Assembly: GCA_021904315.1 (NCBI GenBank)
Contig: CM038915.1
Coordinates: 13,020,001 to 13,084,000, forward strand
Source: Sphagnum magellanicum
Lineage: Eukaryota; Streptophyta; Sphagnopsida; Sphagnales; Sphagnaceae
Direction: 5' to 3'
DNA: 64,000 nucleotides
The translations under genes were made by a program, and so were the position numbers. Shown piece after piece: positions 46,430 to 58,099 of this stretch. Numbering within the stretch: the first letter of the stretch is position 1; every line of letters begins with the position of its first letter. The notes beneath the pieces were generated by a model, which saw only the letters and a list, made by a program, of their open reading frames with translations, ran no database searches and was not told the DNA's origin.

Positions 46430-46860
46430 CAGCAGAGCTACTATACAATACGGTGTGAACAGAGTTGGCGTGTTTTGTTGGCACAAATATTAAGGTACCG
46501 TGAGACTGATCTACTACGAAAGGTGTGAACGCAGTTGGTGTTTTCAATTTGCTGGCACCAAAACAAGAGAAGTACGACAGTGTGAACAAGAGAAGAGATA
46601 TGTTGTCACAATTAGGTACCTGGAGACTATTACCTACAGTGTGAACGCCGTTAGGGGTTTTGCTGGCACCAAATTAAACGCAACAGACGTACTACAATGT
46701 GAACAGAGTTGGAAGATGTGCTAGCTGGCCCACAAAAACACCTGAGCTACTGCAGTAGTGCACAGAGTTAGGTGTTTTTATTTGCCACAAAAACACCTGA
46801 GGTACTGCAGTGTGAACAGCGTTTGGTATTTTTTTTTTTGGTCTCAAAAGGTTTGTCCAG
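46430..46860 (+). repeat. ~60-bp minisatellite (GTGTGAACAGAGTTGG unit)
   Basis: Seven diverged units with GTGTGAAC at 46453, 46523, 46580, 46639, 46697 (ATGTGAAC), 46757 (degenerate) and 46810. Most are preceded by CTACTACAG/CTACTGCAG and followed by GTTGGTGTTTT and GCTGGCACCAAAA. Non-coding. Confidence 0.8.
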
Positions 46861-47350
46861 TGCTGAAGTTTGTTTGTAGGGTAATTTTAAATAAATAAAT
46901 AAATAAATATAGGGATTTTTTAAAAACCTGAAAATGGGGTTTGAAAAATGCAGATCTAAAAAAATACACTACCATAATTTTACCAATGTTTTTTTTCACT
47001 TTTGTGGTTTTGATTTTTTTGGAAAAAAATTACAAAATTGAAGCAATTTCTTTCAACTTTTCTTGTCACCACAATGCAAAAATTCGCCAAAAATAAAATA
47101 AAATGAGTACTCACCCATACCTTGTTTACTACTATTATTTTGAAAAAGAATTAGCACGAAGGACTTACTTTTACTCTTTTTGATATTGTGTGCATGCAAG
47201 TGTGGGTGCATGAGTGAGAGTGAACACCAAATTACATCAAGGATGTTTTTGGTTACTATTATTCTTCTTGGTGTGTTTTTGGTTGATACTTGATTTTGTG
47301 ATGATTCGATTCCATTGTTTCATCCAATTGATCACATAATTTGATAAGTG
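46861..47350. other. Intergenic, nothing recognised
   Basis: AT-rich; contains (AAAT)5 near 46891-46910. No gene signal. Confidence 0.4.
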
Positions 47351-47352
47351 GT

Positions 47353-47690
47353 AGAGCAGCTCCACCCATGCTGAGAATATGGCCCTGCAACCATATTTCT
47401 CACATCTAACATTAATTATTTACTTTTTTCCCAACCTCACCCATAAAACTGACACTGCTAAGGATGGGAACTAATAATAGCAACCCACCTGGACCAATCA
47501 AGCCATCTAGCCAATCGCTAGTAGGTGTTAGGCTTTGCTGTGCCATTTGCCAGCCTCAACATGCTGTGCAAAAGCGCTGGGCCAAAACCATTTTCCTAAG
47601 TCAACCCGGCATGTTTTGACTTTTCTTCATCCAAAGTTCACTATACAGTGCACACCAGTGGAGTTGGTCCAAGAAGCTAGTAGTATCACT
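47353..47690 (+). repeat. Dispersed MITE-like repeat, copy 3 (fullest)
   Basis: About 340 bp from GAGCAGCTCCACCCATGCT to CAGTGGAGTTGGTCCAAG. Its left part matches 725-862 and its right part 5505-5725. The ends are weakly inverted (CAGCTCCACC versus, reversed, CAACTCCACT). Non-coding. Confidence 0.65.
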
Positions 47691-47699
47691 ACAACACAA

Positions 47700-49910
47700 C
47701 TTGATTTTTAATACTTTGATTGTGTGCAAGCAAATTGTGGATGGAAGATTGGGTGAGCACCATCCTCAACTTTTTGGTTGTTGATTTTGATAACTGTTGA
47801 TTGTTTTATCAATTGTTGCATCATTTAGGTATTCTATCAAATAGTTAGCTACAAACCAATTCTTCCCCTACTAACCCATTCACCCTATACCCAAAACAAC
47901 CCTAAATTACCTTTTTCCATCTATAGCTCCACCTTTGCTTTCTTTTCTCATCTTGCCCACACATCATCCAGTTATGAACTCATATACAAGAATGAATAAT
48001 CTATCTATGAATGAAGGTAGCTTGTTTGTTTTGTTTGCCAGGTTGAGATCTCCCAAACCACATCAGCTCTTTCACAGTCTTGGTATGATTGGAAAGCCCT
48101 TGATGAGTAGAATTTAAGGAAGAAAATTGGAAATTTTTAGAACTAAGGTGTGAGAAATATTGAAATTTGAGTAAATTTTGTTATTAAAAATTCAATTAAA
48201 TTACAAAAATGGTTTTGAAAGGAAAGATTCTTTGGGTAACCCAATACACACCTGGGCCAATGTCGCAAGTTACACTAGTGATGATGATGCAAAGGATGTT
48301 GTTAGCAATTTAGACAACAATAAATAGGGCAAGCACAAAGGGGTGACTATGAGCCTTACACAAAACACCTACAAGCCCATACAAAACATTTGACTATAAA
48401 TAATATGAAGACATGATGCACTTCAATATTCGGTGACCAAAATTTTTTCTTTCCTTTTTTGTTAAAATGCTTGGAAGTTGGGGGCAAGTTAGTGGATCCA
48501 TCTCTTAGGTGACACTTGTTCATGTCTTATTAATGTTGCAAGCCCATAGCTATATGGGTGGGGACTATATGTGATATGTGCATAGCTACCTATGAGGTAA
48601 AGTAGTTTTTGGTATTGTCCAAACAGCTACACTGTTATGTTTGGGAAACTTGTTAGGGTTTAGGGTTTTCAGGTCAATTTTTTTTTACCAACCATCAAGG
48701 TTCCTAAGCGAATATGATTAGGGTTTAGGACTAGAAGTTATTGGGATTTTTCACTTGCAAATTAGAGGAATTTTTTCAACAAATTCGATGTACCAATCTA
48801 GGTATTGAGTTGAAAGCCCCTGTAACAAAAGAAAAACTAGTTCGTATATTGTATGTTGGCCGATTAATTGCATCACCTTGTTGGAATGGTGTGAAGTGTA
48901 ATGTGGTAGTAGAATTTCATTTGTAGAATTACAAAGGCAAGAGTGGCAAGGAGCATTAAATTCTTTGTCAATTGAAAAGAAAAACTCAAAAGTGGTAGTT
49001 CCTTTATTGTTAGTAGCTTGGCCAATTATTTAGGTCACATCATGTTAGCAAATGTGCATTTTCCATAGATATTTGTACACACTCATATGTTCCAACTTGC
49101 TACAACTACTTACAACTCAAGTATGTGCAATCAAATTGCCCAAAATCCCCACCTCAAAAATCTTGTGGTTTTTCAGAATAAAGACTCCTTGGAATAAATA
49201 GTTTCAATTTCTTTGAACCTCATGGGCATCATTCCTCTTTGTTTTCCTTTTTCAACAAAGGGAAGTCTAAGACTTATATTCAGGAAGCTAGAGAAATATG
49301 TAATAACCTACAAAAATACCTACTGTAGCCCTAGGGTCAGCTTTCACAATGAAAAAATGAAAAGTTGAATTTTATTATTTCATGATTTATAATAGTGCAC
49401 TATGATATTGTCATATGAAGTAATGAAATTATTCATGTTGTAACCTAAGATAATTATGATGGTTTTCAACAGTTTAACATTATATTCTCACCAAAAAATC
49501 TTTTGACTATTTAAAGGATTAATTAATTATGAAATTGACCCTAGGGCAAGGTAACATGTGATGCATAACATCCCAAGGACTCATAATGTTCCAAGGCCTT
49601 CAGTGGTAATGTGATAGTCAGCATATTTTATTACTTACCAACTAACAACCTGCTTGATAATTAGTTTCAAACATCAAACCAAAGGGCTCACTACCATCGA
49701 TGCCAATTAAGTTTTACAAATTACCGATTAACCATTGCAATTTGATGTCCCAAATTACCCTTTGGTGATCAAATTACCATGATCCTTGCCCTCTGGAAGG
49801 GGTCATTAAACAACACATGCCACACCACTTTGGACACGCTATGGCCTCAGCTTCAAATTTCATATTTTCTAGAGCAGCTTGTCAATGCATTGGAATGCTA
49901 GTCAGCTTTC
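47700..49910. other. Intergenic, nothing recognised
   Basis: No convincing ORF. TTTAGGGTTT words occur near 48655-48670 and 48720. Confidence 0.4.
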
Positions 49911-49914
49911 AAAC

Positions 49915-50540
49915 ACCAGTCTCTTGGATAGTAGTATCTAGTGTGACCCAGATAAGACACCTTTCATGATATCATCCGTTCAATTGGGTTTTTAGGGTGT
50001 ACGGGACCAACTGGAGGTTTTTGCCTTGTTATGACACCTTTCATGATATCATCGGTTCAATTGGATAACAGTTCTCTTGGATAGTATCCAGTGTGGCCTG
50101 GCTATGACGACTCTCATGATATCATCCATTTAATTGGGTCCAAATTAGGGTTTATGACCCCCGCTGCTGGTTTTGCCTTGCTATGACGACTTCTCGTGAT
50201 ATCATCCGTGTAATCGGGTTTAAGGTTTATGACCTCAGCTGCTGGTTTTGCCTTGCTATGACAACTTCTCATGATATCATCCCTCTAATTGGGTTTAGGG
50301 TTTATGACCGCATGCAGCTGGTGGGTTTTGCCTTGCTATGACAATGTCTCATGATATCATCCATTTAATTGGGTTTTAGGGGTCCAACAGGTGGTTCTGC
50401 CTTGCTATGATAACGTCTCATGATATCATCCATTTAATTGGGTTTTAGGGGTTTTGGGGCCCAACTGGTGGTTCTGCCTTGCTATGACAACCTCTCAGGA
50501 TCTTTATCCATTCTCTTGAGTTTTAGGGTTTAAAGGTGTG
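49915..50540 (+). repeat. ~75-bp minisatellite with TGATATCA core
   Basis: Eight imperfect units of 65-90 bp. Each has TCATGATATCATCC, then TTTAATTGGGTTT-AGGG, then GGTTTTGCCTTGCTATGAC. Core positions are near 49965, 50040, 50114, 50194, 50269, 50349, 50417; the last (about 50506) is degenerate. TGATATCA is a perfect palindrome in each unit. Confidence 0.85.
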
Positions 50541-52213
50541 TGACTAGTGGTTTTTTTTTTGCCTTGGCTTGTGGACAACAGGCCAAACACAAAGAGACAA
50601 ACACAAAGAGCCAAAAGACCATGAAAACACTGATTGCAGACAGTCTTTTCTAAACTGTTCTTTTTGCAAAGGCCGCAAACGCAAAACAGGATTTTGCATG
50701 CTTTGATTGACAGAGCCCCCCATATGTCATGAAATTCTTAGGTGAGGTTGGGTGCTAATGTCATAACAACCGAGCTCCCAAGCTCATTTGTACACACAAG
50801 CATAAATGAGCACATTATTGTTTAAAGTTTGTTTCAATGAGGAGGAAAATCTACAATAGTTCGGTAGCTAGTTCCTTTTTATAAAAAAATCCATGACAAA
50901 TTGGGTAGGTTTTTTTAATTAAAAAAAAAACATGGATTGGGAACCACCTAAAGGATGCACGTAAAGCACCCATAGCTGACAACGAGTTGGTCACCTATCA
51001 CCTTGTTGGACATGATTCTATGCATGTGTGAGTACTGGCAGTTACCTATGATCTAATAAGTATCTGGGGACGGACGTGGTATGGCCACAACAAGTCTCTA
51101 TATAAGGTAGTAAGGCTAAATTGCATCCACATAAACTCACTCTCTCTTTGAAAGAAAATATGTACGTAGTAGTTAAAGCTCCTCAACCCCATTTGTGTGA
51201 ATATGAATGTTTGGAGTTTAGGGTTTAGTGATGTTGCTAGGGGTTAACAATATATAAAAAAACACTAAATTCTTTTGTGTTTATAAATTAGCCATTAGGG
51301 TAAGCCCCTTGTCCTCAATTGGGTTTTAGGTCTAGGGTTTAGTTTTAGAGTTTATCCGTGCGACAAGTAAAAAAAAAAAGAATAGATATTGTTGAATGAA
51401 AAGAAGCATTAACAATTAAACCTCTCAAAGGTTCATGAATATAAGCTTTGTTAAAGGACAAGGCAAGTGAATTAGTGACCAATAAGCAATGATGCCTCAT
51501 TTGGGACATTGGTTTTCTTTTTTGGTTTTATTGAAAAATTACTATCAAACAACATTGGTTTCATGGAATGTTGTGCAAATGGTTCTGCAATTGCTTTTGC
51601 ACATCATAGTCTTTACATTTCTATTTTTTTGTTGGGTATAATATTGAAGTCACACTTGAATGATTTGTCTACAGATATATAATTATATACCTCACTTTTA
51701 AAAAATTGTCATGTTTAATAACATTGGGCTTCAACAACATCTCAATCTCGAAACCATATCCATGCTTTGCTTTTGAAACTATTGCTAGATCCATTTGCAA
51801 CATGAAACTAAGGTTGTCCTTTTACAATGTTGACATTACCCTTTTGTAGTATGTTAAAATGGTGACAATCTTTAGTTATTTAACACATGGCAAGGTGGGG
51901 GAAAAGACAATTTTCATCTAATTCATGAAAGGCATTCATAATCTTCTCATTAAAGTATTGATATATAATTATTGTATATAATTATTATGTTTCTCCTTGC
52001 CATCCAACAACGTGGCTTGGGGTCGAAAGTGTAGTTACATAAAATTAAGTTTGCATTCAATATAATCACAGTGCCTCAAAAAGGGGAAAAAAGAAAAAAA
52101 AGGGACTAAATTCATTAAAATGTGATTATGGGAAATTGATCCAATTAATGTGTTTAAATTTTCATCTTTTAAAATCCAACTTTTTACTTATGATTTATCA
52201 AATAATGATTGTG

Positions 52214-52260
<47 letters not shown>

Positions 52261-53227
52261 AAAATTAAAAATGTTGATATGAGTATTTTACAAGTTAAAA
52301 ATCTGACCATATATTAAACCATAATGGATTGATCAATAATGTGTTAATAAATCTGAATGTGGATGATAATAGGTCCTTGATGCATGGAACTTAACCTACC
52401 TATCACAAAACATTAACTAAAATTAATCAAATAAAATAAATCTCAATCATTTAAAATTCTGAAATATAAGTGTGTGTAAATATGTGTCATACAAATATCA
52501 AGAGCACATACACACAACACAAATTACAATGGTATACATATTCAATTAAAATATTTAAAAAGTAATCACATGAAAAAAAAAATCAACTTAATATTTAAAA
52601 TACAAATAAAATCTACAATTATAGATTGAGAGCACAATATTATTATATGTAGTTATACATATTGTATAAGCAAGTAAATTAAAATCTGAAAATGAAATTT
52701 AGTCACCAAATTGGTCGATGACTTTAAGGCCTCAATTCACTAATGTCTTTTAACATTTTTATTTTAGTTGACCATCATCATCATCATCATCATCATATAA
52801 TATAACTCACTAATATAACTAAAAATGAAAATAAGGAAACCTAAATTTGGAGGATCCCAAATTCCACCAAATTCTTAAAATCCCCATGAGACAAAAACTT
52901 TCATATATCTGTTGACTATTATATTTCCATATAAATAAATAAATAAATAAAAATATAATAGGTATTGGCCAAAATGAAAAAATAAAATTTTAATTTTAAA
53001 AAAGCGTCAGGCAACTGTATTGTACGATAATAACTACTAGGTATCGTACAATATACGTAGGTAAAAGTAATGATGAGTTTTCTGTTGAGTTAGTAAATAG
53101 TTAAAAACAGTTTTAGTTACCTGCATCGACTACCTACCTACCTATTGGACAACGGGGTTGACAGTTAATAATTACTTACCGTTCGTAATTTATCAAAATG
53201 ACTGACGGACAGGGAGGCCTGCGGGCC
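50541..53227. other. AT-rich intergenic DNA with simple repeats
   Basis: Holds (GT)n then T25 at 52211-52252, (CAT)n near 52774-52795, and (AAAT)n near 52933. No coding signal is seen. Confidence 0.5.
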
Positions 53228-53420
53228 GGGGGGGGGGGGGGGGGGGGGGGGGAATAAGTTTAGGAGCGTAATTAGTTACGCCTGGTTGGCGACAGCTAAG
53301 CGCCGTCCCGTCCTGCACCCGGCGCGTGCCAACGGGTGGGCCGCATAAGACAGATTGACACCCGGGCTTGGCTTACTGGACCGGTGCCGCCGGTTGCTGA
53401 GCCCACCCCGGTTATATAAA
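53228..53420 (+). other. GC-rich island starting with a G25 tract
   Basis: 25 consecutive G (53228-53252), then ~160 bp of GC-rich, CpG-containing sequence in an AT-rich neighbourhood. It ends near a TATA-like TTATATAAACTCATC at about 53412. It could be a promoter or an inserted fragment. No ORF follows convincingly. Confidence 0.5.
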
Positions 53421-54228
53421 CTCATCATTATTACCTGGAACCGCACTATTTATATATATTCCATTTTTAAAGCTTTTAAAACAAGTTTTTAAAAATCAAT
53501 TGCCCCTAATCAAACCTCACTAATGGCCTGGTGCGTTGCGCCCATTTAGTTACCAGGGTAAAAATGTAATTAAATTAAGTAACTGGCCTTCAGCCCCACT
53601 TAAGTTGGAAGTGGGCCATGCACCCCTTAAGTGTATAGTAGGACGCTAAAAACTTGTGTTGGTTGGTTACCTATTAAGGTTTGACCTGGGTACCCGGTAG
53701 GGGCCGGTTATCAATAACCTATCAGCTGGTTTCTGAGTTTTCAAGAAACTGGTTGATAACCTGCCTGGATGATTGGAATTTTCAGGTGCTGCTGCTACAC
53801 TGGAATTTCATCTTTCATCCCGTGCTACTACACACATACAAAGGATTCTTGTGGGAAAGAATGCGCCAAAGTTGGCATAAGAAAAAGATCTGAAATTGCC
53901 ATATTTAAGAAAATAGGTTTTGAGCAGGTCCCCATAATATAGCACAATTCTTAGAAGGTTCTACAGGCCTCTCTGTCCTGTAGCCAAATTTGGCTAAATT
54001 CCTCTTGTGGATGATGATGTGTGGTTACATCACAAAATTGAAAGAACAAACCCTCCAAAACCCACTTCACCCATAAAGGTGGGCTCTTCTTTGAGGGCTT
54101 TACCCCAATAAGGGCCCCATGAGCCAAAGCCAAACACAGGCCCAATTCCCTAAAGCCCATCCCCCTGACTTACACAATGTAAAACTAGCTGTTCTTTTTT
54201 TTAATAATAAAACACAAATTTCTGCTGA

Positions 54229-54388
54229 TACCCAGTGGGTATACATCATATACCCGCTGGGTATATTGGGGGGGGGGGGGGGGGGGGAAACCCCCATTGG
54301 TGGGCGTTTTCATTCAAAACGGAAACGCCCACCTCAAAACAACAATTGGCAGCATCAGAGCACATATTAGGTGCGCCTTGGAAGGCGC
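54229..54388. repeat. Cluster of three hairpins around a G20 tract
   Basis: Hairpin 1: TACCCAGTGGGTATA (54229-54243), loop CATCA, TATACCCGCTGGGTA (54249-54263), 15 bp with one G-T. Then G20 (54268-54287). Hairpin 2: GGTGGGCGTTT (54299-54309), 13-nt loop, AAACGCCCACC (54323-54333), perfect. Hairpin 3: GCGCCTT-GG-AAGGCGC (54373-54388), perfect. No gene is recognised next to them. Confidence 0.85.
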
Positions 54389-54399
54389 CCTGCAACTAA

Positions 54400-55955
54400 A
54401 CTACCCAAAAAAAAAGCACCCAGGTTTTAACAAATACCAATAACAATTCTGTTGGAACGAGGGTATAGCCAAAGGGAGAAAAACCCATGTGGGCCACTTG
54501 GGAACCCCCTAAACCCTAGATTTGGACAAGTGGTACCTAGTGCTATAGTATTATTAGACTTATTATCCACTTGGAATGGACAGCACAAAGGGTTTAGGGT
54601 TTACAAAGACATGTACATATATATACATACATACATACATATATACATGCAGACAGAAAAACACAAACAATTCCAACTGCTTTGCACCCATCCATTAGCC
54701 ATAAAAGTTAAATGAAGAATGGGGCCTGATTTAAGCTTTGTCTTCTTCCTATACTTGACCCTACCCTACATCACTTAAGGTGAACTCCATTCCAAGTGCA
54801 TTCCATGTCTCCCCTAATTTCTCTAAGCATATATTGAAAGGTTTTGGTGTCTTATTCAAGTACTACAATTTTAATTTTAATTTTTTAAAAATTATTTTTG
54901 TGTGGGATGGGTGGTCATACAATGCTAGTAGATTCACTTTTGGTTTTGCCTATTCAGCTTGTGATATGGACCATTGGACTAACCTTTAGCTTTTTAGTGA
55001 TTAGAATTTAGTTTTCTTGCCCATTATTATATGTAGTTCCACGTGCAATTAAAGTTTAACCTTTGGACAAAGGATATGGGGGGTGGGAAATGACTGCCAA
55101 AAAAAATGTCCTTTCATTACCAAGGGGACCTTATTCTATCTATGTCTTCAAGAATTACAAGGCACCCTTTCCAAATTCCCAAGTGTCCTCCTACTTACAT
55201 GTTTCCCAAGTCCACTATGCCAAACCCTTTAAGTGCACATTGCTATTAAGTTGCTCAGTTGACTTCACCCATTTGAATTTTTGAGCATGGCAAATATTTT
55301 TCTTGTGATAGGGTTTAGGGGGTTCCCAAGTGGCCCACATTTCTTCAAACTATGAAGCCGGGATTGTGAAGAAAGAGTTTGATCAAGATCAAGGCTAGTA
55401 GGGTTTAGGGTTTAGTACAGGTAGCCTAGTGTTCTGAACTTCTGAATCTTAGTGGTTCATTCCATGGGGATATCCTAAGTTCAAAAACCCTCATCATCAT
55501 TGTTGGCCACTGTGTGCTGCACTTTGCATTAACTTTGAGTTTTTTTTGGCTAATTAACTCAATAGGTTAAAAGTGGATATGTGGCATACATAGGGTGAAC
55601 AAGCACCCACGTTGGTGGTACCTTCACCTTTTTGAGTGAGGCCTCTCTTACTTGGCCATATTAAGCCCCCAAAAAATTATTAGATTTGAACTCAGAGACC
55701 CTGATTTAGTCTACGCATGGGGTGACATTTGTAATATTTTGAAATAATTTAAATGGATTTTGGGATTTCTACCATGGTACCAACATCCAGGTGTGCAGGT
55801 TCACCCAAGGCATGTGAGGGGTTTGAGGTTTGAGCCCTAGGAATGAGGTGGGTAGCCTGAGTGAAGAGGGCCAAGGACCTGTGAGGCCCTGTCCTTGTCT
55901 CTTATTCCCTTGGTAAAGGACTCCATTTGTGTCTCCTATACCCTAATGGAACTAA
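54400..55955. other. Intergenic, nothing firm
   Basis: Short frames only. (ATAC)n-like repeats near 54612-54645. Telomere-like CCCTAAACCCTAG at about 54508. Confidence 0.4.
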
Positions 55956-55959
55956 CCTA

Positions 55960-56050
55960 AACTCTAAAGACCCCAAACCCTGTACCCTAATACCCTAATC
56001 CTAAACCCTAAAACCGAACCTGAAACCCTATACCCAAATCCTAAACCCTA
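55960..56050 (-). repeat. Degenerate interstitial telomere-like repeat
   Basis: About ten variants of CCCTAAA (ACCCTAATACCCTAATCC, CTAAACCCTAAAACC) on the + strand, i.e. TTTAGGG on the - strand. Consistent with plant-type telomere repeats in a decayed internal array. Confidence 0.7.
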
Positions 56051-56059
56051 ACCCAGAAC

Positions 56060-56350
56060 CAAGTGTCCCTCCCGTTAAGTGGGGGCGTCGACCGCCCTCC
56101 CTCCCCGCGAGCGAGCTCGCGGGCGATGACGAAGAGGAAGAAGCAGGAGGGGTTTGTGGCGGTGCAAGCTCATGCGTGGCGTTGCAAAAGTAGCTGGTGT
56201 TGTAATTCACAAACGCCAGCCAGCCAGAGAGATGAAGCCTGTCATCATCAACGCTCCAGCCACGACGTTGGAGACGTGGGTGGTATCGCCACGGAATCGT
56301 GGCCAGCCAGCGGCTTTCCAGGTCACACAAAGGCCCGGCAAGTAATAACA
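56060..56350. other. GC-rich patch with open frames on both strands
   Basis: GC-rich and CpG-containing. It starts with the hairpin CCCGCGAG-CGAG-CTCGCGGG (56104-56123). An ATG frame on the + strand begins MTKRKKQEGF at about 56126. A - strand frame also stays open. I recognise no domain. It could be an exon or leader of an unidentified gene, or an old insertion. Confidence 0.3.
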
Positions 56351-57195
56351 ACAGATTGATGCTTGCACTTTGTCCGAGGACACCATGAACAAAACCCCAA
56401 AATACAATAAACAAATTTACTCAACAAACAAACAATTGGAGCATAGATGACAGGCAGTAGCACAGGCACTGTAGCTGCAGCAGAAGCAGCTTGCACGACC
56501 TACGAGGGTAGTAATTAAGTAGCTAGTAGCAGCTGGTTTTTTGACAGACCCAAAGCTTCTAATTATGAAACTCCCGTAAGGAAAGCTAATTAGTAGTCAG
56601 TCAGTCTCTGATCTCTAGTCTTTTTCTCTCTCCCTCTCGTCACTGTCATGTCATGGGCAAAGGCAGCGACAGAGGGTGGCATTTTGTGGTCAGCATTTTT
56701 TTTTCTTCCAAATTGGTCAAAATTTAGTGTTTGTTTTCTAGTCGCCAAATTTTCCCAAACAATTCCAAACTTTGCAGCAGGTAACCAAAATATAAGAAAA
56801 GATGCTCGATATTTTTCTTCTTAAGTACTTTCATATTTCCTTGTCGACAAATCTTGCGAAATCTTCTCATGGATGATCGATCACCACTTTTGCTCCACTT
56901 TTGCTCCACTTTTGCTCCATCACAAAATTGGAAAAGGAAAGAAAACAAACAAAACACACCTGCTTGTAGGTCTTTGTAGGAGTCATTTCTTTCATTGCTT
57001 TTAGTCCTAGAATGTTAAATTCAAGGCAGGGACGGAGCCATACATCGAGGCAGGAATGATTGGATCGTGAGTTGTCATGATCTGATATCACCCATCTTTA
57101 TTTGCTACCTGTTGCCTCTCTCTGCTGTTGCTGCTTTGGTTCTCGGGTTTTGCTAAAATGCGTTGCAGAGAAAGAGATGTCAGAAGATTTTCTTT

Positions 57196-57242
57196 AGGTG
57201 CGCGCGCGCGAGAGAGAGAGAGAGACGACGACGACGACTTAC
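57196..57242 (+). repeat. Compound microsatellite
   Basis: (CG)n, (GA)n and (CGA)n runs in succession. The neighbourhood (56.4-57.3 kb) is of mixed composition and may be gene-proximal, but no exon is recognised. Confidence 0.8.
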
Positions 57243-57296
57243 AGAGATGATGACGACAACACAACTTTGAAGTCTGTGAGGGTGGAGGAGGCACAA

Positions 57297-58095
57297 GATG
57301 ATATTACTTATACCTTAAATTCTAATGCTTTTCGCTTGTCAACACATGGAGATGATGCAGATCAAGCTGATTTTCTAAACACCCCTCCAAATATCCTCAA
57401 CAACGAGCTTTGTCTGATGCATTTTTGGGCTTGTCTTTTGCGGGCTTGTCTTTTTGTTTTTGGGTGATTCTGTGCAGAATTGCACAATAGATGATATTAC
57501 TTAATATCTTAAACTCTAATGCTTTTCATTCGTTGGCCTTCCCTACCACCAAGGCCAACAAACCCTAAACCCTACCAAGGCAAGGCTATTGTGTTTAGGT
57601 ATAGTAGCTTAAGGGATTTTGTCCCCTAGGTAGTAGGTCTATTTTTATACGACTTTTTGAAAGATGATATTTTGGCTTGTGTTCAAACTTGAGATTTACT
57701 TATACAGTTATGATATCTTGAAGGATTTTGGTTCGTTTAGAGGATTTTTTTGAAGATTATATTTTTGCATGGTGAAATATTTGAGTTTTTATAATTCTTT
57801 TTTTTCTTTAAGATACTTTTTAATGTAAATGGCAAGGCCATAGTGTGACACACCCCTTGTTAACATATGGAGATGATGTGAATCAAATCGATTATATAAA
57901 CATCTTTTTACAAACATGTAATACAAAATATCTCCAACAAACATGAAATTTTACAAACACGCAAAATCACACATTAAATGAGTATATATATATATAATCT
58001 TTCTTTTGTTTGTCAACATATGGACATGAAATGCAAAATATCCCCCTAGCAAGCTTTATCTAATGCATTTTTAGGCTTGTATTTTTGCATTCTTT
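57297..58095 (+). repeat. Locally repeated, diverged segments
   Basis: GATGATATTACTTATACCTTAAA (in part) at 57297 recurs at 57490. TTGTCAACACATGGAGATGATG at 57335 recurs as TGTTAACATATGGAGATGATG near 57858 and again near 58010. GAGCTTTGTCTGATGCATTTTTGGGCTTGT recurs, diverged, near 58045. Transposon remnants or local duplication; non-coding. Confidence 0.6.
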
Positions 58096-58099
58096 TAGC

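Noticed and set aside
49915-50540. CRISPR-like regularly spaced repeat
   Set aside because: Units are contiguous and diverged with no unique spacers, and the context is plant nuclear DNA.
55795-55870. tRNA/SINE-like GAGGTTTGAGCCC
   Set aside because: Only a weak B-box resemblance. No A box and no A-rich tail found.
56882-56915. Three 11-bp CCACTTTTGCT repeats
   Set aside because: Too short and common to interpret.
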